The notes under the pieces are model-generated. The model was given only the letters and a program-made list of their open reading frames with translations, had not been told where the DNA came from and did not search any database. The translations under genes and the position numbers were made by a program. DNA of 13,942 nt, taken from NCBI GenBank assembly GCA_017860555.1, contig JAGDMJ010000042.1, forward strand, positions 1 to 13,942, read 5' to 3'. Position 1 is the first letter of the stretch; every line of letters begins with the position of its first letter. The stretch is from Bacteroidota bacterium (lineage in GTDB: Bacteria > Bacteroidota > Ignavibacteria > UBA10030 > UBA6906). Shown here in pieces: positions 1-8,070 of the stretch.

Positions 1-531
1 ACAGCCTACAACGTGGAACTCGAGGAAACGATGGCAAGACCGGCCGACGTGGTGGTGCGCGTTGCGCAGGAACGGGGGTATTACGGTGGAGCGGCAATTC
101 CCGGGCCGGTGGTGCTTGACTGTGGCGTGGGGATGTATGAGACCGGCGACTGGTCGAACAACGATGCCCTCTACGCATACTCGGGTGGAGCAAAATACCG
201 CCGGTCAGTCTCCCTGAGCCGGCAGGAAGCGATGCAGAAAGTGGAGTTGAACCTCGGATCGGTCGTTTCATCAGCGGAGGTCTGGATCAACGGGAGGAAC
301 GCCGGCGTGAAAACCGCGCCTCCCTGGATTTACGACATCTCCACATATGTCCATGAAGGCGACAACTCCGTCGAGGTGCTTGTCTACAATACTGCGGCCA
401 ATCACTACACAAGCATCCCAACGAAATACCGGGGCTCGATAACTTCAGGTCTCCTCGGACCGGTCACACTGGACTTCACCGGCCGGGTAGTCTTGCAGGG
501 GAGCCTGCGGAGCTCGACCAACTCAAAATGA
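1..531 (+). CDS. C-terminal part of a large glycoside hydrolase (GH106/GH2-like, galactose-binding-like jelly roll)
   Basis: The reading frame is open from the window edge to a TGA at 529-531, so only the last 176 residues are visible and the start lies outside. They form a beta-rich module of the galactose-binding/sugar-binding jelly-roll type. Recognisable signatures, by visible residue, are GDW (49-51), YSGGAKYRR (about 59-67), EVWINGRNAG (93-102), APPW (106-109) and YNTAANHY (129-136), followed by SGLLGP near the end. This arrangement (GDW, YSGG, WVNG-like, APP, N-x-L/A-ANHY, GLLGPV) is what I know from the C-terminus of Bacteroidota proteins annotated as alpha-L-rhamnosidase (GH106) or GH2-like sugar-binding proteins. 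No catalytic residues are in view, so the activity is an inference. Its stop overlaps the ATG of the following remnant (ATGA at 528-531), consistent with an operon. Confidence 0.7.
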   Translation, partial: TAYNVELEETMARPADVVVRVAQERGYYGGAAIPGPVVLDCGVGMYETGDWSNNDALYAYSGGAKYRRSVSLSRQEAMQKVELNLGSVVSSAEVWINGRNAGVKTAPPWIYDISTYVHEGDNSVEVLVYNTAANHYTSIPTKYRGSITSGLLGPVTLDFTGRVVLQGSLRSSTNSK

Positions 532-858
532 GAGGCACGTCGATGACACGCTGGGGCTCGTTCTGATCCTTCTCCTCGGTTTCATCTCCGTCTCAGGAGT
601 CGTGGATCTTTCTTCCAAAAGCCATCGATGTATCCGTTGCTGATGACGGGATGAACTTCAAGCCGGGTGGGCAGAATAGTGATGGGAGAGTTCAAGGCTG
701 ACCAGCAGACGAGCATCAAGGACTTTGTTGAGCCCCGTACGCAGGCTCAGGGACGGCCTGCAAAAGTACATGTTGTCAATACCGGCCTTAGTCCTCCCTG
801 GCACAGGGGCGCGGGGGAGAAAGCCTGGGTTTTTGTCGACGAGATATCCATCAATTGA
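528..858 (+). pseudogene. Collapsed gene remnant: start and signal peptide joined to the end of a discoidin (F5/8 type C) domain
   Basis: Three frames each hold a coherent piece. ATGs at 528 and 543 (frame 3) are followed, one frame over from about 551, by the hydrophobic stretch LGLVLILLLGFISVSG, which looks like a signal peptide. From 600 frame 3 reads SWIFLPKAIDVSVADDGMNF, then hits TGA at 699-701. Dropping one G from the GGG at 665-667 moves reading into frame 1, which continues with NTGLSPPWH and KAWVFVDEISIN to the TGA at 856-858. The pieces align with the last ~85 residues of the discoidin domain ending the minus-strand gene at 11561-13942 (AWIFLPEHVEFFLSHDGANF, NVGLCPPWHPG, KAWLFADEVIIH). 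Head and tail of a secreted multidomain protein therefore seem to survive while the body is gone, with at least two further frame breaks at G runs (553-556 and 665-667). An assembly or base-calling artefact is the alternative. The TGA lies 10 bp before the next gene's ATG. Confidence 0.75.
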
Positions 859-868
859 AGGACCAACC

Positions 869-1974
869 ATGAAACCGATGACCTTGCTTTTCCTCATTCT
901 CTTTACCGCCCTGGCGTCTGCACAGGAGCCTGACAGCGTGAAAGAAAAGCGCATGCAGTGGTTCGCCGATGCTAAGCTCGGCATCTTCATCCACTGGGGC
1001 ATCTATGCAGTCAACGGAACCAGCGAGTCGTGGGCATTCTACAACGGTCATGTCCCTTATGATGACTACATGGCGCAGCGGAAAGGCTTCACCGCCTCCA
1101 AATACGATCCGGAGGCCTGGGTCCGCCTCTTCAAAGAAAGCGGCGCCCGCTATGCGGTCCTCACGAGCAAGCACCACGACGGCATGGCGCTCTACGATAC
1201 GAAGCGAAGTGATCTTGATGTCATCGAACAGACGCCGGCCGGGAAAGATCTTATCACGCCCTATTGCGAAGCCATTACTCAGCTGAACAGTGGAAGGCAA
1301 AGGAGACGCGCGAGATGATTTCCCGGTTGCTGCCGCAGGCTGTGGTGAATTCCCGCATCAACGGCTATGGTGACTATGATACCCCGGAACAGGGGGTGCC
1401 CATTGTCAGGCCTGCAGCCCGCTGGTGGGAGCTCTGCATGACGACCAACGATTCGTGGGGATACCAGGGAATCAACGACACGAACTGGAAGTCGCCGAAC
1501 CAGGTGATTCGGATCTTTGTGGACTGCATTAGCATGGGGGGCAATCTCTTGCTGGACGTCGGCCCGAAGGAGGATGGAACCATCCCTGATGAGCAGGTGA
1601 ATATTCTCCGGGAAATGGGCAGGTGGACGAATAAACACCAGGAGGCGGTGTACGGAACGCTTGCGGGCGTGCCGAAGGACTATTTCTACGGGCCGTCCGC
1701 GCTCTCGAAGGACAGCACCACGCTCTATCTATTTCTGGATTCGCAGCCCGTGGGACCGTTGATGATCAAAGGGTTGAACAACAAGATCAATAAGGCCTGG
1801 GTCGTCGGGAACGGCGCAAAGCTTGATACGCAGGTACTGATGAAGCTGTCCTGGAGCCCGGTCCCGGGCATCGCCTATATTACCGTACCGAAGGAAACGC
1901 TTGACCAGCAGGTGACCGTTGTCGCCATTCAACTCGATGGGCCGTTGAGTCTCTACCGGCCCCCGGCGAAGTAG
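869..1974 (+). pseudogene. GH29 alpha-L-fucosidase with frame-breaking internal deletion
   Basis: The product would be a secreted retaining exo-alpha-L-fucosidase. The ATG at 869 has AAGGA just upstream and gives a clear signal peptide (LLFLILFTALASA, cleavage expected before Q19). The N-terminal piece has GH29 hallmarks: KLGIFIHWGIYAV (37-49) and TSKHHDGMALYD (99-110), and stays homologous to about residue 135 (ITPYCEA, ending near 1273). Its frame then reads unrelated sequence to a TGA at 1316-1318. From about 1279 another frame takes up the second half of the family: SAEQWKAKE, NSRINGYGDYD, WGYQG and GNLLLDVGPKEDGTIPDEQ, then a small C-terminal beta region to TAG at 1974. GH29 enzymes of this layout are usually about 100-130 residues longer. 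The missing block would contain the strands leading to the LWFDG-type segment with the nucleophilic Asp. Even with frame restored, the product should be inactive. It sits in series with GH3 (88 bp downstream). Confidence 0.85.
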
Positions 1975-2047
1975 CGTGAGCGACAAAGATGTGAGATGAA
2001 CGCGACGCGAAGCAAGAAAATCTGTGCCTTTCTTCATTCCTGACAAA

Positions 2048-2052
2048 AAGGA
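2048..2052 (+). promoter_or_regulatory. Ribosome binding site of the GH3 gene
   Basis: AAGGA within a short A-rich stretch lies 10 bases before the ATG at 2063. It supports that ATG over the in-frame GTG at 2024, which would put 13 charged and polar residues in front of the signal peptide. Confidence 0.6.
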
Positions 2053-2062
2053 CATCCCGGGC

Positions 2063-4744
2063 ATGATCATCCATCGTTCTCTCTTCTTCGTCCTTCTAGC
2101 CTGCCATGCTCTCACTGTGCAGGCGCAAGAGCAGAAAGTCCCTCCCTATAGGAACGCGAACCTCCCGGTAGAGCAAAGAGTGAAAGATCTTCTCTCCCGG
2201 ATGACGCTGGAGGAGAAGTTCTGGCAGCTCTTTATGGGCCCTCCGGATTCCAGTCCGGGGAGGCAGAAGCTCCGTCACGGCATCTTCGGCGTTCAGCCGG
2301 CCACGGAGGCCTTGAGCCACCAGGTCTCGGAACAAGTCATGCGCTACAACACTTCAGGCTCGGCACGCACGGCGGCCGAAGATGCAAATGCCATGCAGCG
2401 TTTCTTTCTTACGGAGACCCGTCTGGGAATCCCCATCATCACCTTTGATGAGGCCCTGCACGGGCTGGTGCGCGGGGGGGCGACATCCTTTCCTCAGTCT
2501 ATCGCGCTAGCCGCGACCTGGGATACGCAGTTAATGTCGCAGGTGGCCCATGCAATCGCCATAGAAACACGTTCGCGCGGGATACGGCAGATCCTTTCCC
2601 CGGTGGTGAATGTTGCCACGGATGTCCGCTGGGGTCGGGTGGAGGAAACATACGGAGAAGATCCGTATCTTTCCTCTGCCATGGGGGTGGCGTTCGTGAG
2701 GGAATTCGAGAAACTGGGAGTCATCACCACGCCGAAGCATTTCGTGGCCAACCACGGAGATGGTGGAAGGGATAGTTACCCCGTGCACTGGACAGAGCGG
2801 TACCTTGACGAGATCTACTTTCCTCCTTTTGAAGCGTGTTTCCATGCCGGCGGTTCCCGTTCTGTGATGACATCCTACAACTCGCTGGATGGCCGCTCCA
2901 ACACGGCGAATGCGTGGCTTCTGAACAAGAAATTGAAAGGGGACTGGGGTTTCAAGGGGTTCGCCATTACTGACGCTGGCTCGGTAGGAGGGATGAATGA
3001 CCTCCACCTCACTTCGAGCGACTATTCGGAGTCGATGAAACAGGCGATCGAGAACGGCCTCGACGTGATCTTCCAGACGAGCCTGGACCATTTTTCTCTC
3101 TTCTTCCAGAAACACATCGAACGCCGCTCCATCGATCAGAAGGCGGTCGATCAGGCGGTGACAAGGGTTCTTCGAGCGAAGTTTGAGCTGGGATTGTTCG
3201 AAGATCCCTACGTCGATCCCGTAGAGGCGGAGAAATGGAATGGACATCCGGAGCACCGGGCTCTTGCCCGGCAGGCTGCGCAGGCAGGGATCGTGCTTCT
3301 GAAGAACCGGAATGGTGTCCTCCCTCTGACCAGGCGTCTGACCTCCGTTGCAGTTCTCGGTCCGGACGCCGCCGAAGCGCGTCTCGGCGGGTACAGCGGC
3401 CCCGGCAACCGCAAGGTCTCAATACTCGACGGGATAAAAGAAAAACTCGGGAAGTCAGTGAGGGTGAGTTTTGTGGAAGGATGCAAGCGGGACGAACCGG
3501 AAGCACTCCCCGTTCCGAGGGAATTCTTGCGCTGCACAAGTGATGGGACAGCGCAGGAAGGCCTGCTCGCGTCCTACTGGAACAACCCTGACTTCTCCGG
3601 AACACCCTCGGCACAACGCGTTGATCCGGGGCTTGATTTCCGCTGGGCGCTCTTTTCCCCACATGAGGGGATCTCCCGCGACTGGTTTTCCGCCCGCTGG
3701 ACGGGTGAACTCGTCGCACCCAGGACCGGGCCTCTCAAGTTCGGACTCGAGGGCAATGACGGATATCGCCTCTTTGTGAACGACTCCCTGGTCATCAACA
3801 ATTGGGACAAACGATCGTACAACAGAATGCTCCGGACTTTCAGTGTCGTGCAGGGACAGGCGTATGCGATCAAGATCGAGTTCCGCGAAACCACTGGCTT
3901 GGGGCGGTTGCGGCTGCTTTGGGACCAGGGTGTGAACTTGGACCCGGGTGCCGGGATCAAGCAGGCAGTCGAGGCGGCAAGGACGAGCGATGTTGCAGTC
4001 GTCGTGGTGGGACTTATCGAAGGAGAAGGATTTGACCGGGCGTCTCTTGCACTCCCCGGCCATCAGCCTGAGTTGATCCAGGCCGTAGCCGCGACGGGGA
4101 AACCTGTCATCGTCGTCCTTGTGGGAGGGAGCGCAATCACGATGGATGGCTGGTTGGAAAAGGTGGACGGAATTCTTGATGTCTGGTACCCGGGCGAGGA
4201 AGGAGGGAATGCCGTGGCCGATGTCCTCTTCGGTGACTATGCTCCTGCCGGGCGACTTCCCATTACGTTCCCTCTTGCCGTTGGGCAGGTGCCATTGACC
4301 TACAACCACAAGCCCACGGGTCGCAACGATCATTATACCGACCTTCCCGCCCAGCCGCTTTTCCCGTTCGGTTATGGCCTGAGTTACACGACCTTTGCCT
4401 ATTCAGGGCTGCAGATTGACAGAGGAACCATCGGCAAGCGGGATTCGCTGCGCGTCCACCTTACCGTGAAGAACACGGGCACACGTGACGGCGATGAGGT
4501 TGTCCAGTTGTATCTGAAGGACATGCTTGCCACGATGGCACGGCCGGTTCAGGAACTAAAAGCATTTCAACGGGTGCATCTCAAAGCAGGGGAAGCGCGT
4601 CAACTCGTCTTCTTAGTGACGCCGGAGATGCTTATCATGCTTGACAAGGACATGAAGCGAGTCATCGAGCCAGGAGAATTCCGGATCCTGGTGGGCAGCT
4701 CGGCCGCGGATATTCGTCTTCAGGGAATGTTCAACGTGCAATAG
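2063..4744 (+). CDS. Secreted GH3 beta-glycosidase with PA14 insertion
   Basis: An 893-aa family 3 glycoside hydrolase, expected to release beta-linked terminal sugars (glucose, xylose or similar) from oligosaccharides in the periplasm or outside the cell. The start at 2063 gives a signal peptide (FFVLLACHALTVQA); LLAC resembles a lipobox but the hydrophobic core before it is short, so lipoprotein status is open. The (beta/alpha)8 domain spans about 35-380 and includes FDEALHG (about 128), KHFVAN (225-230) and GFAITDAGSV, whose Asp304 is the expected nucleophile. The second domain (about 405-770) is interrupted by a PA14 module at about 498-622 (EGLLASYWN, GNDGYRLFVND). After it, IEGEGFDR (652-659) supplies the likely acid/base Glu. 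An Fn3-like domain closes the protein (about 787-893; VKNTGTRDGDEVVQLYL). This is the KmBglI-like architecture, in which PA14 shapes the entrance of the active site. No frame damage is seen, unlike the two genes upstream. The receptor starts 24 bp after its stop. Exact substrate is unknown. Confidence 0.93.
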   Translation: MIIHRSLFFVLLACHALTVQAQEQKVPPYRNANLPVEQRVKDLLSRMTLEEKFWQLFMGPPDSSPGRQKLRHGIFGVQPATEALSHQVSEQVMRYNTSGSARTAAEDANAMQRFFLTETRLGIPIITFDEALHGLVRGGATSFPQSIALAATWDTQLMSQVAHAIAIETRSRGIRQILSPVVNVATDVRWGRVEETYGEDPYLSSAMGVAFVREFEKLGVITTPKHFVANHGDGGRDSYPVHWTERYLDEIYFPPFEACFHAGGSRSVMTSYNSLDGRSNTANAWLLNKKLKGDWGFKGFAITDAGSVGGMNDLHLTSSDYSESMKQAIENGLDVIFQTSLDHFSLFFQKHIERRSIDQKAVDQAVTRVLRAKFELGLFEDPYVDPVEAEKWNGHPEHRALARQAAQAGIVLLKNRNGVLPLTRRLTSVAVLGPDAAEARLGGYSGPGNRKVSILDGIKEKLGKSVRVSFVEGCKRDEPEALPVPREFLRCTSDGTAQEGLLASYWNNPDFSGTPSAQRVDPGLDFRWALFSPHEGISRDWFSARWTGELVAPRTGPLKFGLEGNDGYRLFVNDSLVINNWDKRSYNRMLRTFSVVQGQAYAIKIEFRETTGLGRLRLLWDQGVNLDPGAGIKQAVEAARTSDVAVVVVGLIEGEGFDRASLALPGHQPELIQAVAATGKPVIVVLVGGSAITMDGWLEKVDGILDVWYPGEEGGNAVADVLFGDYAPAGRLPITFPLAVGQVPLTYNHKPTGRNDHYTDLPAQPLFPFGYGLSYTTFAYSGLQIDRGTIGKRDSLRVHLTVKNTGTRDGDEVVQLYLKDMLATMARPVQELKAFQRVHLKAGEARQLVFLVTPEMLIMLDKDMKRVIEPGEFRILVGSSAADIRLQGMFNVQ

Positions 4745-4753
4745 TTAATTCAA

Positions 4754-4762
4754 AAGGGAGGA
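4754..4762 (+). promoter_or_regulatory. Strong Shine-Dalgarno site fixing a GTG start
   Basis: AAGGGAGGA ends 6 bases before the GTG at 4769. It is the best ribosome binding site in the window and supports the GTG codon as the receptor start, which directly begins a good signal peptide. Confidence 0.75.
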
Positions 4763-4768
4763 CTACTG

Positions 4769-7744
4769 GTGAGAACACATTACTATGTTTGTGCATTGGT
4801 GACGCTTCTGGCTGCGTCCATCGTGGATTCCGCCTTCGCGCAACGATCTGCCACCATCTCCGGCACCATTAAGGATTCGCAGACCGGAGAAGCGCTGCCC
4901 GGGGCGAACGTCACGCTTGTCAAGACGAGCCTGGGGGCTTCGACCGACATCGAAGGGAAATACGCCGTTCGGGAGGTCCCGCCGGGCTCCTACACGCTCC
5001 GGGCCACCTATGTCGGCTATACGGAGAAACAAGTGACCATCCAGGTGAATGAGGGGCAGACCCTGAAGCAGGACTTTCAGCTCGTGTCCGTCGGGGTTGA
5101 AGGCGAAGAAGTAGTCGTCACAGCGCAAGCGGCCGGCCAAAAGGAAGCGATCAACCAGCAGCTTGCATCCATGCCGGTCATGAATGTGGTGTCGGCCGCC
5201 CGGATCCAGGAACTTCCCGACGTCAATGCCGCCGAATCGGTCGGCAGGCTCCCCGGCGTGTCCCTGATCCGAACTGGTGGTGAAGGGTCCAAGGTCGTTG
5301 TCCGCGGGCTCTCACCTCAGTACAATCAGATCACTATCGATGGGGTGGAACTTTCGAGCAATGTGAACTCCCAGAACAGTATCACCTCCGGCGACCGGAA
5401 TCAGGGCACAGGAACGGCCAGTCTTCTTGGCGACCGGGGGATGGATCTCAGCATGATCTCCTCCAGCATGCTGGGGGGAATCGAAGTCATCAAGGCCATT
5501 ACGCCTGATATGGACGCCACGGTGCTGGGAGGCGTCGTGAATTTCGACATGAGAAAAGCAGCTAACGAGCCGGTCACTGAAGACAAATCCGCGCAGTCAT
5601 GGGTGCCGCACTTTGACCTTGGGACCCAGATCGGCTATAACCGCCTGCGGGAATCGTATAACAATTACCGGTTCGTAGGGTCAATGGAAAAGCGGGTCAT
5701 GGAGAACAGCCTCGGCTTCTTTGTGCAAGGGGCCTCCGAACGGCGCAACCTGAGCGCGAACGAGATGTCGGCAAGTTACAACCTCTATGACAAGCAGCAT
5801 GGCGATGCGGGCGTACCGGAGATCGACCAGTTGAATATGATTGATGTGAGCCGGACCCGGGAACGCATCGGGGGCACCCTGGTCATCGATTACAAGCACG
5901 ATGACGGCGAGATCGGGTTCATGAATTCCCTGAGCAAGAGCACCACCGAGACGCTCAGCAACGGGGAGTACCTTGCCTGGAGATCGAACAGCATCACGTT
6001 CCAGGCCGAAGAAACGAAGAATGAGCTGACCACCCTGAGCAATATCCTCTCCGTGAAACAGGATCTTCCGATCTTTCATGTGACGTTCAAGGCGTCGCAT
6101 GCCTATTCCGAGAGCGATAACCCGTATGATCTGCTGTTCAGTTTCTGGCAGCAGACCAACGGTGGTTTTGCCAACGAGGGAAACCTGGGCAAGGTGGATC
6201 CGAGGAGCCTGGCCTTCTTGGCGCGTCCCGATCCTATGGCTGCCGTCCTGGGACGTGTTCGCGGATCCAGCGTTCTCTCTACGGAGCGCACTTTCAATGG
6301 CGCACTTGATCTGGAAACGAGTTTCGGCATCTCCAGCATGGTGAGCGGGTCGGTGAAGTTCGGAGGGGCACTGCAGTATCGCACCCGTGAATACGACATC
6401 AATGCCAGAGACGGAGGGAACTACTGGCTGGGAGGAACGGCTATTGCCCAGATCGTCGGGAGCCTCCCGCAGTATGATCCCAATGGCACGGGACGAATCC
6501 GCATGTTCCCGTTCCTTGACGCGGGCTATGACCCCAACAGATATCTCGAGGGGGATTACCCGCTTCCCTACTCGCTGGCAACCTCTCCGATGTGGGCCAT
6601 CATGCCCTACTTTGAGAGTGAGAACAACCCCGAATACATAGCGGGGAACAGGCTCGAGAATTCTTTCAACGACTACGACGGGAATGAGACCAAAAGTGCC
6701 GGCTATGCCATGTTCACAATAAAAATCGGAGAGGACGTCAAGATCCTCCCGGGTTTCCGCTATCAGAACCTCTCCACGAGTTATCACGCTATGCGGGGTA
6801 TTTCAGTGCCGGGAGGAATTCAGGGAGGCGATACTACCGTGGATCAGTCGCACGGGTATTTTCTGCCCATGGTACATGTGCGCTATTCACCGCTGGAGTG
6901 GCTTACGATTCACGGGGCATACACCAACACCCTCAACTATCCGGACTACAGCACCATTACGCCGCGGTACTACATCGGGCCCGGCGTCGTTTACTACAAT
7001 AACTACAGGATCAACCCGGCTCGCTCAGAGAACTTCGATATCGTGCTCTCACTCCACTCGAACGAGATCGGACTGCTGACGGTCGACGGATTCAAAAAGA
7101 GGATCGAGGATCTGATCTTCTTCTCGAGGACCTATCGCAGCGACCTGAGTGCCTATCCGGAGCTTCCGCCGAGTGGCGGCACGCTTTTCGAATTCAACAC
7201 ATATATCAACAATCCAATGCCGATCGACCTCTGGGGCATTGAGGCCGAATGGCAAACGAACTTCTGGTACCTGCCCAAGCCCTTCGACGGCCTTGTCTTG
7301 ACGGTCAACTACACGCATATCTTCTCCGATGCGAGCTATCCGCGAAGCGAGGTCATCACAATATACGACGACGAAGGGAACATGACCCAGACTGTGAATG
7401 ACACATTCTACACCACCCGGTTGCTCAATCAGCCCAACGACATCCTGAATGTCTCGTTCGGTTACGATTACATGGGGTTCTCCGCACGGTTGTCCATGCT
7501 CTATCAGGACAATATCTTCAAACGGCCCGATTTCTGGATGCAAAACCGCGTGAACTCGGCTGCCACCACGCGATGGGATCTGGCCTTGAAACAGGAGTTG
7601 CCCTGGTTCGGGATGCAAGTGTACCTGTCGCTCAACAATATCACCGGTATTGTGGAAACCGACATCAACCAGAAGACCTCCCTTTCTGCCAGAAAAGAAT
7701 ATTACGGCATGACGGGAGACCTTGGGCTTCGTATAAAATTGTAG
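4769..7744 (+). CDS. TonB-dependent outer-membrane receptor with carboxypeptidase-regulatory-like domain
   Basis: A 991-aa outer-membrane receptor, probably importing oligosaccharides made by the neighbouring hydrolases with energy from TonB-ExbBD. The signal peptide ends at AFA-Q (residue 24/25). Residues about 27-107 form a CarboxypepD_reg-like beta-sandwich (ISGTIKDSQTGEALPGANV, PPGSYTLRATYVGY). EEVVVTAQ (113-120) resembles a TonB box. The plug covers about 124-262, with ELPDVNAAESVGRLPGVSL, VVVRGLSPQYNQITIDG and ITPDMDATVLGGVVNFD, the last typical of the TIGR01782-like receptor group. The beta-barrel fills the rest and ends in LGLRIKL. The length is normal for the family and no frame break is seen. 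It follows GH3 by 24 bp and closes the plus-strand series. No SusD-like surface lipoprotein lies beside it, so this is not a standard SusC/SusD pair. The cargo is inferred from context only. Confidence 0.95.
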   Translation: MRTHYYVCALVTLLAASIVDSAFAQRSATISGTIKDSQTGEALPGANVTLVKTSLGASTDIEGKYAVREVPPGSYTLRATYVGYTEKQVTIQVNEGQTLKQDFQLVSVGVEGEEVVVTAQAAGQKEAINQQLASMPVMNVVSAARIQELPDVNAAESVGRLPGVSLIRTGGEGSKVVVRGLSPQYNQITIDGVELSSNVNSQNSITSGDRNQGTGTASLLGDRGMDLSMISSSMLGGIEVIKAITPDMDATVLGGVVNFDMRKAANEPVTEDKSAQSWVPHFDLGTQIGYNRLRESYNNYRFVGSMEKRVMENSLGFFVQGASERRNLSANEMSASYNLYDKQHGDAGVPEIDQLNMIDVSRTRERIGGTLVIDYKHDDGEIGFMNSLSKSTTETLSNGEYLAWRSNSITFQAEETKNELTTLSNILSVKQDLPIFHVTFKASHAYSESDNPYDLLFSFWQQTNGGFANEGNLGKVDPRSLAFLARPDPMAAVLGRVRGSSVLSTERTFNGALDLETSFGISSMVSGSVKFGGALQYRTREYDINARDGGNYWLGGTAIAQIVGSLPQYDPNGTGRIRMFPFLDAGYDPNRYLEGDYPLPYSLATSPMWAIMPYFESENNPEYIAGNRLENSFNDYDGNETKSAGYAMFTIKIGEDVKILPGFRYQNLSTSYHAMRGISVPGGIQGGDTTVDQSHGYFLPMVHVRYSPLEWLTIHGAYTNTLNYPDYSTITPRYYIGPGVVYYNNYRINPARSENFDIVLSLHSNEIGLLTVDGFKKRIEDLIFFSRTYRSDLSAYPELPPSGGTLFEFNTYINNPMPIDLWGIEAEWQTNFWYLPKPFDGLVLTVNYTHIFSDASYPRSEVITIYDDEGNMTQTVNDTFYTTRLLNQPNDILNVSFGYDYMGFSARLSMLYQDNIFKRPDFWMQNRVNSAATTRWDLALKQELPWFGMQVYLSLNNITGIVETDINQKTSLSARKEYYGMTGDLGLRIKL

Positions 7745-7774
7745 TTGACGGGTAATAAAGAACGGGGGACTCAT

Positions 7775-7817
7775 GACGGGGAACGGGGTGGCCATCAGCG
7801 GTTCCCCGTTCCCCGTC
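7775..7817. terminator. Perfect 14-bp hairpin after the receptor gene
   Basis: GACGGGGAACGGGG (7775-7788) pairs without mismatch with CCCCGTTCCCCGTC (7804-7817) across a 15-base loop, starting 31 bases after the receptor stop. The position between convergent genes suits transcription termination or mRNA 3' protection. No T-run follows on either strand, so it is not a canonical intrinsic terminator. The hairpin itself is certain; its role is inferred. Confidence 0.6.
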
Positions 7818-7920
7818 CGTATTCTGGGTTCATTTCTTCGCTAATCTATTCCGGTCCGTCTGCCTTCTTACGGGAATCACCTTAAACAACTCGGTGCACT
7901 CGGTATGAATGCGCAGGGTA

Positions 7921-8000
7921 AGGGCATACGACGCTCCTGACGGAGCTGGAAGAGGAATATTCACCCTTTGCTACCGACACGACGTCCCTAGCGGGGCTCG
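7921..8000 (-). repeat. Left pair of GCTCC...GGAGC palindromic repeats (minus orientation)
   Basis: Read on the minus strand there are two copies of one unit. The copy at about 7948-7922 contains GCTCCGTCAGGAGCG followed by TCGTATG. The copy at about 8000-7971 is more diverged and contains GCCCCGCTAGGGACG followed by TCGTGTCGGTAG. The unit cores start 51 bases apart (7946 and 7997). Each core is an imperfect palindrome able to form a small hairpin. They match the two plus-strand copies at 8071-8150. No transposase or repeat-associated gene is nearby. Confidence 0.75.
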
Positions 8001-8070
8001 AAAGCAGGGAGCAGGGGACAAAATCCACAGAATGGCTGGGCTACGGATCTTTTTTGAGAGCTACCACCCC

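Noticed and set aside
725..868. Extended N-terminus of the fucosidase from an upstream start at 725
   Set aside because: The extra residues run through the discoidin remnant in the wrong frame. The ATG at 869 has its own ribosome binding site and a textbook signal peptide.
2024..2062. GTG at 2024 as the start of the GH3 gene
   Set aside because: It would place 13 hydrophilic residues before the signal peptide, while the ATG at 2063 has AAGGA upstream and starts the signal peptide directly.
3009..3719. Long open frame on the minus strand inside the GH3 gene (also others at 2531-3256 and 3455-4333)
   Set aside because: They lie fully antisense to a strongly supported GH3 sequence, have no family motifs and have arginine/serine-rich composition typical of GC-rich shadow frames.
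7830..7964. Possible 44-codon minus-strand gene in the convergent intergenic region (GTG start, TGA at 7832-7830)
   Set aside because: Its first half is translated palindromic repeat (PAPSGASY), it has no ribosome binding site and no recognisable family. A chance frame is more likely, though a decayed C-terminus cannot be excluded.
8046..8056. T-run as an intrinsic terminator for the plus-strand operon
   Set aside because: No stable stem directly precedes it, and it lies about 300 bases beyond the receptor stop, in the centre of the inverted repeat cluster.
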